NCBI RefSeq assembly: GCF_013372285.1
Contig: NZ_CP054301.1
Location: 3,686,001 to 3,750,000, forward strand
Reading direction: 5' to 3'
Length of the DNA stretch: 64,000 bases
From: Marinomonas primoryensis
GTDB lineage: Bacteria; Pseudomonadota; Gammaproteobacteria; Pseudomonadales; Marinomonadaceae
Shown: in pieces, positions 10,131-17,590 of the stretch
Layout: every line of letters begins with the position of its first letter
Numbering within the stretch: position 1 is the stretch's first letter
The notes under the pieces: generated by a model
The model's input: the letters and a program-made list of their open reading frames with translations, nothing else
Told to the model about the DNA's origin: nothing
The model's database searches: none
Made by a program: the position numbers and the translations under genes

Positions 10131-10286
10131 TTACTCTTTACCTGAGCCTTTGCAATGCTGGCACTCAATAGGTTGATATTGAATAACAGTACTGTCATTA
10201 GGCTCCCCTAAATCTTGGATATTTGACTTATTTACACCTGTACCATCACAAAACGAACATTTTTTATCACTCTTTCCTGTAGTCAT
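10131..10286 (-). CDS. 51-residue protein with split DnaJ-type zinc finger
   Basis: Too short for most gene callers, but convincing by composition. Residues 10-17 read CSFCDGTG and residues 42-49 read CQHCKGSG, two copies of the CxxCxGxG motif which in DnaJ pair to hold one zinc ion. The 24 residues between them are polar. Similar tiny proteins include the anti-TRAP type (family knowledge; no orthology is claimed). The ribosome site is weak (GGAAA 12 bases before the ATG). It precedes the orphan 159-residue gene on the same strand, inside the same AT-rich patch. Confidence 0.55.
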   Translation of the reverse strand: MTTGKSDKKCSFCDGTGVNKSNIQDLGEPNDSTVIQYQPIECQHCKGSGKE

Positions 10287-10413
10287 CTCTAATATTTCCA
10301 ACTTATATTAATTGAATACTAAGTTATACCAGAAAAACTATTACATCTCGCAAGCAAACAACCTAATGCTTATTAGTTTGATACGTCTATACCAATGTTT
10401 CAGCGATAAAAGA

Positions 10414-10521
10414 GACAGATCTCTGTATGCATAAATGAACCAAACGGCGTTTTGATGAGGTAGGCGATAGTTTCGAAGAAAAACGCCGTTTGGTTCGAGT
10501 CATGTGAGTACGCGATCTGTC
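10414..10521. repeat. nested inverted-repeat element in a gene-free stretch
   Basis: Within the 338-base gap 10287-10624, the arms GAACCAAACGGCGTTTT (10437-10453) and its perfect complement (10480-10496) enclose 26 bases; outside them GACAGATC (10414-10421) pairs perfectly with GATCTGTC (10514-10521). The rest of the gap to 10615 also holds small GC-rich hairpins such as GAAAGC-TTC-GCTTTC. There is no reading frame. It could be a dispersed palindromic element, a remnant of a small mobile element, or a structured terminator for the metallopeptidase gene that ends at 10625; copy number in the genome would decide. Confidence 0.6.
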
Positions 10522-10624
10522 GGCCTGAAGGCGCGACTTACATCAATACATGAAAGCTTCGCTTTCGCGGCAGATTACGCTTCGCTCATCGTGCCCTACG
10601 AGTAGATATATGACAAGGAAGGCG

Positions 10625-11302
10625 CTAGCGCTTAAACCATCGCCATACGAAGAGCACTTTTATTAAAGCTGCGGCGACGTAGGTCATGGCGCAGGCAGTT
10701 AGAATTTTCTTCACTTTGGGTAAATCTTCCTGTGCTATGTAGTTGCCTTCTCTCAAAATCGGTAGTGCTTTATTGAAGCTGGCATCCCATTCTTCTGGCA
10801 ATATCGCCAGTTGCACGATAACGGCTAACAGACCCGACAAACCGACAACGAGTGCATGTAGCGGTACGGCATAGGGTAAATGTAATAACATGGAGATGGC
10901 TGGCCAGCCGACCAACAAACCTGCAGTAATCTTTCGTGCGGCATGGGCAAACGGCAAATAGCGGGAGCTTAAATTCGATATTTTTTGTTTCTTCTCATGT
11001 GCAATCGCATGTCCTACTTCGTGAGCGGCCACTGCGACGGCGGTTAAAGAGCGACCATTAAACACACTCGGACTAAGACGAACCACGTGTTGTCCGTAGT
11101 CAAAATGATCTTGTCCTTCTTGTGTCGTTTCCACCTTTACGTCGTTTAGTTCGAAGCGTTTCACCAAATGCATCGCCAATTCGCCACCTGTTCCAGATAG
11201 ATCCCTGCGCTCCGTTGCATAGCGTTTCAGCGTAAATTTTACCCAAGCGCTCGGTCCAACGATCAGCACAACCGCGATCAGAATAACAATAATCCACAAC
11301 AT
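10625..11302 (-). CDS. membrane zinc metallopeptidase, YugP family
   Basis: A 225-residue membrane protein with the zinc-binding HEVGH at 94-98 (AAHEVGHAIAHEK), preceded by one N-terminal membrane helix (residues 2-20) and followed by three further hydrophobic segments, the last near the C-terminus. This layout fits the YugP-type putative neutral zinc metallopeptidases. Substrates are not known for the family. The start has no clear Shine-Dalgarno sequence. It is divergent from the DnaJ-related gene, with about 110 bases between them. Confidence 0.8.
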   Translation of the reverse strand: MLWIIVILIAVVLIVGPSAWVKFTLKRYATERRDLSGTGGELAMHLVKRFELNDVKVETTQEGQDHFDYGQHVVRLSPSVFNGRSLTAVAVAAHEVGHAIAHEKKQKISNLSSRYLPFAHAARKITAGLLVGWPAISMLLHLPYAVPLHALVVGLSGLLAVIVQLAILPEEWDASFNKALPILREGNYIAQEDLPKVKKILTACAMTYVAAALIKVLFVWRWFKR

Positions 11303-11410
11303 ATTTTGTTTTTACCATGCACCTAATTAATAAAAAAGCCGCCTCGGCTTTGACCCTTTTCGGCCTCATCACATACACTGTGAGTAATACTTACACTATA
11401 AGAGTCAGAT

Positions 11411-11989
11411 ATGAAAAACCCTTTAGTTGGACCGATTCTAGTAATCTTAAAAAACCACCCTAACGGTATGAGTGAATTTGATATTCTTAAAGCACTAAAA
11501 GAACGGCTTCCAGAGTTTAGTCAACTTGCAGAAGACAACAACTTACTTCTGTTTCGTCAGCACTTTCTCATCATGAATGCCTTGTATCAACTCCAAAGTA
11601 GTCTTTGGCAAGAAGATAACTTAACGCTTCATATCAGTGCCATGCGCATTCACTTAGTCAGTGCCACGCAAATCAATCGATCTGACAGCACCACATTGAG
11701 CGATAGCGTAGACGCAAAACTGGCCGCTTACTACCTAGACTGGGAAGAATACGAAAAAACGGGGATAGACGAGGTATCTCACTTGCTGAATAGTTTTTAT
11801 AAAGGTATCAGCTTAAGCGGCGATCGAGAGTCAGCACTCAAAACGCTGCAAATCCAAAGCACCAACCCAACAAAAACCGTCATCAAGCAGCAATACCGTA
11901 AATTAGCACAGCAACACCACCCAGACCGAGGTGGAGACCAAGATCTATTCATCGACTTGCGACAAGCCTACGAATACCTCATGTTTTAA
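11411..11989 (+). CDS. DnaJ-related protein with C-terminal J domain
   Basis: A 192-residue protein with an N-terminal domain of the DNA-J-related type (residues about 5-85; GPILVILKNHPNGMSEFDIL) and a C-terminal J domain, in which the Hsp70-activating HPD is at 170-172 (KLAQQHHPDRGGD). There is no Gly/Phe region and no zinc finger, so it is a class C J protein. It should act as a co-chaperone of DnaK; clients are unknown. The J domain at the far C-terminus is normal for this family. GAG lies shortly before the ATG. Confidence 0.85.
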   Translation: MKNPLVGPILVILKNHPNGMSEFDILKALKERLPEFSQLAEDNNLLLFRQHFLIMNALYQLQSSLWQEDNLTLHISAMRIHLVSATQINRSDSTTLSDSVDAKLAAYYLDWEEYEKTGIDEVSHLLNSFYKGISLSGDRESALKTLQIQSTNPTKTVIKQQYRKLAQQHHPDRGGDQDLFIDLRQAYEYLMF

Positions 11990-12150
11990 ATGCTACCCTA
12001 CCCCTAGAACGTGCTCGAAAGTGAATTGTAAAATTCTCCGCCAAGCATTGCTTTAGCGCCTATAAATACTCAAGATGAACCTCGCTCTTTACTTGCGGTC
12101 CAACCCTAAGCGGCTTCACTTTACTCATTTATTTTATAGACATAGGGCTT

Positions 12151-13338
12151 ATGAATTTTTCTTCTTTTTTTCAGCATGTTTTACCCAAAAAAAAGCACTA
12201 TCGCTCCCTGTTTCGTCCACTTTGTCTTGTTTCTTTTAGCTTATTGGCAAGTTGCAGCTTTAATGAAATCGATAGCTCCAATGACTTTGAAAATAATGGC
12301 CGAGACACCACGGCGCTCAAAAGAGAATCCTTGTATTTAAAAGAAAGCCTACCGCCTGGGCTACCGTATCCAGACGCCAGTTTCCAAGCGGGCTTGCAGC
12401 AACAAATCGCGTATTTGAATCGCTTATCCGATAAACCCTATTTACTTGAAAACACACAAACGAGTGTCGCCGATTTAAAACGCGTGGCGACAGAAATAGA
12501 CAATTGGCTGCGCTACCCAACGCAGCAACCCCAACTGGTGGCTCACCAACTTGCAGGGCAAGATCAAAGAGGTAACGTACAGATCACGGGCTATTATGTC
12601 CCTATCCTATCGGTGCGCCACTTACCTGACGAAGTGTATCGCTATCCGCTTTATCGTAAACCAACACAACGAAATGCCAAAGGGGAGTTCCCTTCTAGAG
12701 AAGAGATTGACTTCGAAAACGCGCTAGCTGGGCAACAGTTGGAGATTGCCTATACAGCCGATTTAGTCGACAATTTTTTCTTACATGTACAAGGTTCCGG
12801 CGTTGTTGAATACGAAAATGGCGAACAAAAGCTGTTGTCTTGGGGTGGCGTAAACGGCCACGCTTATCGAAGTTTAGGCAAAGAACTCATTGAGAGAGGC
12901 GAGATAAATCGCGCTAATATCTCAGCTCAAAGTATTCGACAGTGGCTAAGTGACCATCCAGAACGTAATCGCGAAATCCTGTCGACTAACCCAAGCTATT
13001 TGTTTTTCAGTGAAGGACCTCAAGCACCAGTGGGTGCCGCCAATGTGCCATTAACCCCATTATATTCTGCGGCTGTTGACCCAAGCATCATTCCTCTTGG
13101 TTCAATATTGTTGGCACAAGTGCCTAAGCTCGATGCTTATGGAAACTTAATCGGACACGAGTTTCGTCTCTTGCTTGCGCAAGACAAAGGTGGCGCGATT
13201 AAAGGGTCGGGGCACATTGATTGGTATCAAGGCATAGGCGAAGAAGCCCGCTTTCATGCAGGTCAACTCAAGCAATTTGGGAAAGTCTGGCTGCTATTGC
13301 CTCAACACCCGACACCACAACAACTGATCGCTCAGTAA
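12151..13338 (+). CDS. mltA: membrane-bound lytic murein transglycosylase A
   Basis: An outer-membrane lipoprotein that cleaves peptidoglycan glycan strands with formation of 1,6-anhydro-muropeptides. The signal sequence ends in the lipobox LLASC, giving lipid-modified Cys35. The MltA domain covers roughly residues 120-290 (QITGYYVPIL, YTADLVDNFFLHVQGSG), and the C-terminal 3D domain carries the conserved LLAQDKGGAIKG and HIDWYQG with the catalytic Asp in that region. The 395-residue length is normal for the family. It is a single gene closed by a strong terminator. Confidence 0.93.
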   Translation: MNFSSFFQHVLPKKKHYRSLFRPLCLVSFSLLASCSFNEIDSSNDFENNGRDTTALKRESLYLKESLPPGLPYPDASFQAGLQQQIAYLNRLSDKPYLLENTQTSVADLKRVATEIDNWLRYPTQQPQLVAHQLAGQDQRGNVQITGYYVPILSVRHLPDEVYRYPLYRKPTQRNAKGEFPSREEIDFENALAGQQLEIAYTADLVDNFFLHVQGSGVVEYENGEQKLLSWGGVNGHAYRSLGKELIERGEINRANISAQSIRQWLSDHPERNREILSTNPSYLFFSEGPQAPVGAANVPLTPLYSAAVDPSIIPLGSILLAQVPKLDAYGNLIGHEFRLLLAQDKGGAIKGSGHIDWYQGIGEEARFHAGQLKQFGKVWLLLPQHPTPQQLIAQ

Positions 13339-13355
13339 CCCATTCGTCAGACATG

Positions 13356-13394
13356 AAAACGCCGCGCTTGAGTGATAAAGCGCGGCGTTTTTTT
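13356..13394. terminator. bidirectional intrinsic terminator between mltA and tonB
   Basis: AAAACGCCGCGCTT and AAGCGCGGCGTTTT form a perfect 14-bp stem with an 8-base loop, followed by TTT; on the other strand the A-rich flank gives a short U tract. It serves both convergent genes. Confidence 0.9.
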
Positions 13395-13423
13395 ATTCCT
13401 GTATATCGCTCTTAAACGATCAA

Positions 13424-14332
13424 CTACCTCAAATCACTGAGTTTAAAAGAGACAGGTAAGTTGATGCGTAATTCGCTCTCTACCATGCCCTTGGTAAAGT
13501 GAGGCAAAGGCGTAGAGCGTTTGATCATATCCAATACCGCGTTATCAAGACGTCTATGTCCTGAGCTTTGGGTGATTTTTACATCGGACACGGAACCATC
13601 GGCATACGCCACAAAAGACAAGGACACAACGCCTTCTTCATTGCGTCTACGCGATGCTCTTGGGTAACGCTTATTCTGTGCTAACACCGATTTTAGCTGA
13701 GAAAAATAGCTGGCTTTCGCGCCAGGATTACCACCGCTGCTGGCGGAATTAGAACGACCCGTTGTCGCTTTTTGATTCGCCATTGAAGGCGGCGCCACTT
13801 TTTTAGGCTCAGCCTTAACGACAGGCTTTTCAACTTTTTTCGGTTCTAGTTTTTTCTCTGGCTTCGGTTTTGGCTCAGGCTTTTTCTCAGGTTCAGGCTC
13901 TGGTTTTGGTTCAGGCTCTGGTTTTGGTTCAGGCTCTGGTTTTGGTTCTGGTTTTTTTACTTCAATAGGAGACTTTTGTTTCACCACAACAGGTTCTGGC
14001 GCTTGAATCACTTCAGGCTCTGGTTCAACGATTGGTTCTGGCTCAGGTTCTACAACGGGTTCTGGCTCCACGATAGGTTCTGGTTCAATTTCTTCTTGAA
14101 CCTCTTCAATCGGCTCCTCAACCACTTCTTCCACTTCTTTTGCCTCTTCTTGAGCCAACGTTGTTTGTGCAGAAGCACCAAGGTCACCCATCATTCCAAG
14201 GTCAAATTCAATACCTTGGGAGCCCGCCGCTTGGCTACCTTCTGTCGGATTATAAAATACCGTGTAAAAAGCCCCAGCGTGAACCGAGACAGCCAAGCTA
14301 CCCGCAATAATCCAATGTCGCGTGGAAATCAT
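13424..14332 (-). CDS. tonB: TonB energy transducer
   Basis: Couples the proton-driven ExbB/ExbD motor to outer-membrane TonB-dependent receptors. The 302 residues comprise a short cytoplasmic start, one membrane helix with a buried His (His18 in SLAVSVHAGAFYTV), a very long Pro/Glu/Lys-rich spacer (about 75-185) built on EPEP and KPEPEP repeats, and the C-terminal TonB domain (YPRASRRRNEEGVVSLSFV, LPVSFKL). Its ATG overlaps the stop of the second exbD by four bases, so it is last in the exbB-exbD-exbD-tonB operon. The spacer includes a perfect DNA tandem repeat. Confidence 0.95.
   Translation of the reverse strand: MISTRHWIIAGSLAVSVHAGAFYTVFYNPTEGSQAAGSQGIEFDLGMMGDLGASAQTTLAQEEAKEVEEVVEEPIEEVQEEIEPEPIVEPEPVVEPEPEPIVEPEPEVIQAPEPVVVKQKSPIEVKKPEPKPEPEPKPEPEPKPEPEPEKKPEPKPKPEKKLEPKKVEKPVVKAEPKKVAPPSMANQKATTGRSNSASSGGNPGAKASYFSQLKSVLAQNKRYPRASRRRNEEGVVSLSFVAYADGSVSDVKITQSSGHRRLDNAVLDMIKRSTPLPHFTKGMVESELRINLPVSFKLSDLR
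13890..13943. repeat. three perfect 18-bp tandem repeats inside tonB
   Basis: The 18-base unit GGTTCAGGCTCTGGTTTT occurs three times without a mismatch. On the coding strand each unit encodes six residues (KPEPEP). Gain or loss of a unit would keep the frame and change the TonB spacer by six residues. Confidence 0.95.
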
Positions 14333-14760
14333 TCTTTTCCTCGCTCTAGCTGCGTTGCCAAACTGACTTTCGTGAGACCCGCTAAACGCACTTGATTAAA
14401 CACAGGCCGTAATTTTTCTAATGAAATCCCGCCATCGGCTTTAATTTGCACCCAAAAACCCTCTTTATTCGTCGTCGATATAAATTGAGTTTCTAGATAA
14501 GACTGTATCTCGTCTATAGCGAACAATTGATCATCCACATACAAGCCGTCATCAATCCCCACCACGATCACCACATTAGGGTCTGTCACGGAACGAGTGT
14601 CGTTAATAGAATGTGGTGGAATCACCGGAATAGGATCGGCTTTTCTGATTTGACCAGCCACCATGAAGAAGACCAACATTAGAAAAACCACATTAATTAA
14701 TGGCACCATGTTGTCATCGTTGCTGGCGGCTCTTGCGGCGTATTTTTCGCCTATTTTCAT
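14329..14760 (-). CDS. exbD: second ExbD/TolR-like subunit, lacking the conserved transmembrane Asp
   Basis: A 143-residue ExbD-like protein: short cytoplasmic part, one membrane helix at about 18-37 (MVPLINVVFLMLVFFMVAG), then a periplasmic domain. In ExbD and TolR the helix holds a single essential Asp in the pattern PLIDV, which carries protons. Here that position is Asn23 (codon AAT), while the paired ExbD upstream keeps Asp. Two Asp residues (15 and 16) lie just outside the helix on the cytoplasmic side. It overlaps both the upstream exbD and the downstream tonB by four bases (ATGA), so all are translated together. It may form a mixed dimer with the normal ExbD; this is inference. Confidence 0.85.
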   Translation of the reverse strand: MKIGEKYAARAASNDDNMVPLINVVFLMLVFFMVAGQIRKADPIPVIPPHSINDTRSVTDPNVVIVVGIDDGLYVDDQLFAIDEIQSYLETQFISTTNKEGFWVQIKADGGISLEKLRPVFNQVRLAGLTKVSLATQLERGKE

Positions 14761-15179
14761 TTTATCTCCGGCATAGCAAAAGCATTCGCAATCGATACGA
14801 TTTTTGCGCCATTCAGTTTTAGACGATCGGCAAGATGCATCAGAGTTTGAAGCGTCACCCCTTCTTCTGCTTTGATGATAAAAATGCCCTCGCTATGCTC
14901 GGCAATCAACGCTTGAAAGCGTGCCTGATCTGCAAAACGAATCGGTTGATCATTCATCCAAACCTGATCATCATTTAGTTTCAATGTCAGAACCACATTG
15001 TCTTTTTCTTCGCTGTTAACACGTGGTTCAGAAGCAACAGACAGCGGCGTATCAACAATACGCCAAGGCACAAAACTGGAGGTCAACATAAAGAACAGCA
15101 ATAAGATAAAAACCACATCAATCAGCGGCGTTAAACTAATCGCATTCTTACGTTTGGGCTGAGAAAGGTTAAGCGGCAT
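14757..15179 (-). CDS. exbD: biopolymer transport protein ExbD with conserved Asp
   Basis: Canonical ExbD/TolR-type subunit of the TonB motor, 140 residues. The membrane helix contains LTPLIDVVFILLLFFML with the proton-path residue Asp21 (codon GAT). The frame also has an upstream start at 15206, but ATG at 15179 is preferred because it gives the usual short cytoplasmic N-terminus (PLNLSQPKRKNAISLTPL) and overlaps the exbB stop by only 11 bases, with AGAG a few bases before it. Second gene of the operon. Confidence 0.92.
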   Translation of the reverse strand: MPLNLSQPKRKNAISLTPLIDVVFILLLFFMLTSSFVPWRIVDTPLSVASEPRVNSEEKDNVVLTLKLNDDQVWMNDQPIRFADQARFQALIAEHSEGIFIIKAEEGVTLQTLMHLADRLKLNGAKIVSIANAFAMPEIK

Positions 15180-15846
15180 GCAGCATCTCTTTGGTGGCCT
15201 TTTCAACCAAGTGCTTTGCTTCTTTGCTGGTAAAAACCTGAGTCACTGCGTCATTCATATTATGTGCGATGCGCTCCACTTTACGCTCTAACCAGCTATG
15301 TAATGTCACCACAGGAATCGCCACGGCCAAACCAACGGCCGTTGTTAACAAAGCTTGCCAAATACCACCAGATAAAACCGACGGATCCACTTGATTGCCT
15401 GCACCTTCCATTTGTTGGAACGCGGTGATCATACCCAATACCGTACCAAGCAAACCAAGTAGCGGGCTTAAAGTCGCGATAATTTCTAAAGGACGAAGGT
15501 AAGAGCGTAATTGATTCAATTGCTTCATCGCGCGGCGTTCTACTTCTTCACGAATCAAATCAACACTGAGATTGGCGCTTAGCAAAGCTCGCATGGTGTA
15601 ACCAACAAGAGCATCAATTGGGCGTTTTTCATCGAGTTTTTCAAGCGCCCCTTCACCGTTATCATGGCGCCATTCATCCAATGCCAACTCTGTGGTTTTA
15701 AGGCTTTCGGCGCGAAGAGATGAAAACTGCCATAACTTCAACAGAACAATCGTCAGAGCAACGACAGAAAACACCATCAATATCCAAACAACAGGCCCAC
15801 CGACCTGCAAAAAATCAACAATTTTCTGTTGCACTGTATTTTCCAC
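15169..15846 (-). CDS. exbB: ExbB/TolQ-type proton channel subunit
   Basis: Inner-membrane subunit forming the pentameric part of the TonB motor. About 225 residues with three membrane helices: one near the N-terminus (GGPVVWILMVFSVVALTIVLL) and two in the C-terminal half (LEIIATLSPLLGLLGTVLGMI and LLTTAVGLAVAIPVVTL), the order typical of ExbB/TolQ. Two GTG codons could start it, at 15858 and 15846; the second is preferred because GGAG lies six bases before it. It is the first gene of exbB-exbD-exbD-tonB, and a Fur-like site overlaps the likely promoter, so iron control is probable. Confidence 0.92.
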   Translation of the reverse strand: MENTVQQKIVDFLQVGGPVVWILMVFSVVALTIVLLKLWQFSSLRAESLKTTELALDEWRHDNGEGALEKLDEKRPIDALVGYTMRALLSANLSVDLIREEVERRAMKQLNQLRSYLRPLEIIATLSPLLGLLGTVLGMITAFQQMEGAGNQVDPSVLSGGIWQALLTTAVGLAVAIPVVTLHSWLERKVERIAHNMNDAVTQVFTSKEAKHLVEKATKEMLHAA

Positions 15847-15872
15847 AAGACTCTCCACTGAATAAAATATTA

Positions 15873-15893
15873 TTCAAATGGTAGTCATTCTCA
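15873..15893 (-). promoter_or_regulatory. Fur-box-like site upstream of exbB
   Basis: On the coding strand the 21 bases starting TGAGAATGACTACCATT match 14 of the 21 positions of the classical Fur consensus (counted by eye). It ends 15 bases before the first possible exbB start, where a repressor would overlap the promoter. TonB systems are commonly Fur-controlled. Confidence 0.5.
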
Positions 15894-15972
15894 ACTCTAT
15901 TTTCAATACATAATTATACAAAGGCACAAATAGAACAGTGATCCACGCTTACTCTCGGTCTCTCAATTTCCT

Positions 15973-16557
15973 TTACGCCGCAAACACAAACCGGTAGGCG
16001 ACGAAAAATAACAACAACGCCATGATTCGATTCACCCATGCCATCACGGTAGGATTCATCGCCGCTTTTTTTATCCGTGCTCCCGCAAACAAATACACAC
16101 TCGGTGAACCACACGCCATGATCGCCAGAACCAAAGACCATAATGCAATTTGAACACCTTCAATATGAAAGCGTGGAAATTGCACCGTCACGATAGGCAC
16201 AATCGCCACCAAGGATTTGGGATTACAAAGCTGCAAAATTAGCCCCGTTTTAAAACTGATCGTCGACGCGCTCGCCTTAATCTCCGTCTGCTGGAAGCTC
16301 GCCTTCATGATTTTCACACCAAGATACGCGATGTAAATACCACCCAAAATGCCAACAACCGATTGATATTGTTGTGGGATAATTCCACCACCAAGATAAC
16401 CAATCAGTAAAAACAGAATAAACATGGCGACGCCGACACCAACGCAGTACAAAAAAGCGCGCCAGCCTTGTCCGTTAACGCCCGCAAACAGCGCCAACAT
16501 ATTGGCAGGACCCGGGCTGTACATGACGCCAAAGGCATAAACGAGTATTTCGAGCAT
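15973..16557 (-). CDS. LysE/RhtB-family amino acid exporter
   Basis: A 194-residue inner-membrane protein with six hydrophobic segments and the N-terminal signature VMYSPGPANMLALFAGVNGQG, the PGP motif typical of LysE/RhtB exporters. A second family mark is LQLCNPKSLVAIVPI in the middle. It probably exports an amino acid or a related small molecule; the substrate cannot be told. GAGG precedes the ATG. It follows an AraC-type regulator on the same strand by about 70 bases, a common pairing that suggests the regulator controls it. Confidence 0.9.
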   Translation of the reverse strand: MLEILVYAFGVMYSPGPANMLALFAGVNGQGWRAFLYCVGVGVAMFILFLLIGYLGGGIIPQQYQSVVGILGGIYIAYLGVKIMKASFQQTEIKASASTISFKTGLILQLCNPKSLVAIVPIVTVQFPRFHIEGVQIALWSLVLAIMACGSPSVYLFAGARIKKAAMNPTVMAWVNRIMALLLFFVAYRFVFAA

Positions 16558-16628
16558 GGGTATTCCTCAAAAGATAATTTGATAAGCATTAGAAAAGAGA
16601 AAAGAATTAACGTGTGAGTAAAATGACG

Positions 16629-17456
16629 CTAGGTGCGCAGTAAATGCCGTCTAAATTGATAAGGTGTGACGCCGAAAATTGGTTTGAAACGGCGGTTAAA
16701 ATAACTCAGATCCGTAAAGCCAAACATAAATGCCACATCGGCCAACGGCATACCACGTTCGATCGCCTGTTTAGCGCGATTAATACGGTAATTTTGCCAG
16801 TACTGATGCGGCGTCATGCCAAAATAATCCCGAAAGCAGCGCAACAAGTGATACTTCGACATATGCGCCACTTGGCTTAAAGCATCGAGCGTAACGTCTT
16901 CGCCAACGTACGCATGTAAATACTCTCGGACACGTTCAAAAACGAGGTCTTTAGAACGCAGTTTAGATTCAACCTGAATGCCTTTTTGGCGAGCAAGATA
17001 CTCAGCAAATTCAAATAATGCGGAAGAATACTCCAACGCTGACGTTGCTGGGTCTTCAACCAGCTGAGCTAAACGCAAAATATGCGCTTTTAACACTGGA
17101 TCGTCTTGAACCATTTGCTCAACCCGAAAGTCTTTTACACGGCGAACGCCCGCGCTTTCCAGCATGGGAGACAATTGATCTGGATGAACATAGAGCATTT
17201 TGTAGTGCAGCGTGTCGTCACCGCCAGAATGGCCGTCGTGTGCATCTTCAGGATTAAACACAATCACATTGCCAGAATGGCTCTTGTGATGTTCGCCCAA
17301 CGCGAAGAAATCTTGACGGCCTGACAAGGTCACACCAAAAGAAAATTCCTCATGCGCGTGCGTGTCGTAGGTGAAATCGTTCATCGATGCCTCAAGCAAC
17401 ATCACCTCGTTGAAGGCCACGCTTTTCGCAAACTGGAAACGATTTTCTGTCGACAT
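16629..17456 (-). CDS. AraC-family transcriptional regulator
   Basis: A regulator of about 275 residues with an N-terminal cupin-like sensing domain (THAHEEFSFGVTLSGRQDFF, GNVIVFNPEDAHDGHSG) and a C-terminal double helix-turn-helix of AraC type (LSQVAHMSKYHLLRCFRDYFGMTP and DVAFMFGFTDLSYFNRRFKP). The frame starts upstream at 17477, but ATG at 17456 is chosen because a strong GAGGAGG lies five bases before it. Likely activator or repressor of the adjacent LysE-type exporter gene; the inducer is unknown. Confidence 0.92.
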   Translation of the reverse strand: MSTENRFQFAKSVAFNEVMLLEASMNDFTYDTHAHEEFSFGVTLSGRQDFFALGEHHKSHSGNVIVFNPEDAHDGHSGGDDTLHYKMLYVHPDQLSPMLESAGVRRVKDFRVEQMVQDDPVLKAHILRLAQLVEDPATSALEYSSALFEFAEYLARQKGIQVESKLRSKDLVFERVREYLHAYVGEDVTLDALSQVAHMSKYHLLRCFRDYFGMTPHQYWQNYRINRAKQAIERGMPLADVAFMFGFTDLSYFNRRFKPIFGVTPYQFRRHLLRT

Positions 17457-17590
17457 CACAACCTCCTCTATACTCAATAACTGACCTGGCTCATATCAGT
17501 CCTAACAAGAACCGCTTTACCAATAGGAAGAGATTACCCAATACGACGGCAAAAAGATTGGACGATATTGCGCAATAAGAGCAAGACGCG

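Noticed and set aside
13976..14395. 139-codon plus-strand frame opposite tonB
   Set aside because: It is an antisense shadow of the repetitive tonB spacer; its Phe/Trp/Arg-rich translation is the expected by-product.
14329..14760. Reading the second exbD as a pseudogene
   Set aside because: The frame is intact, coupled to both neighbours by four-base overlaps, and keeps a full periplasmic domain; only the Asp is changed.
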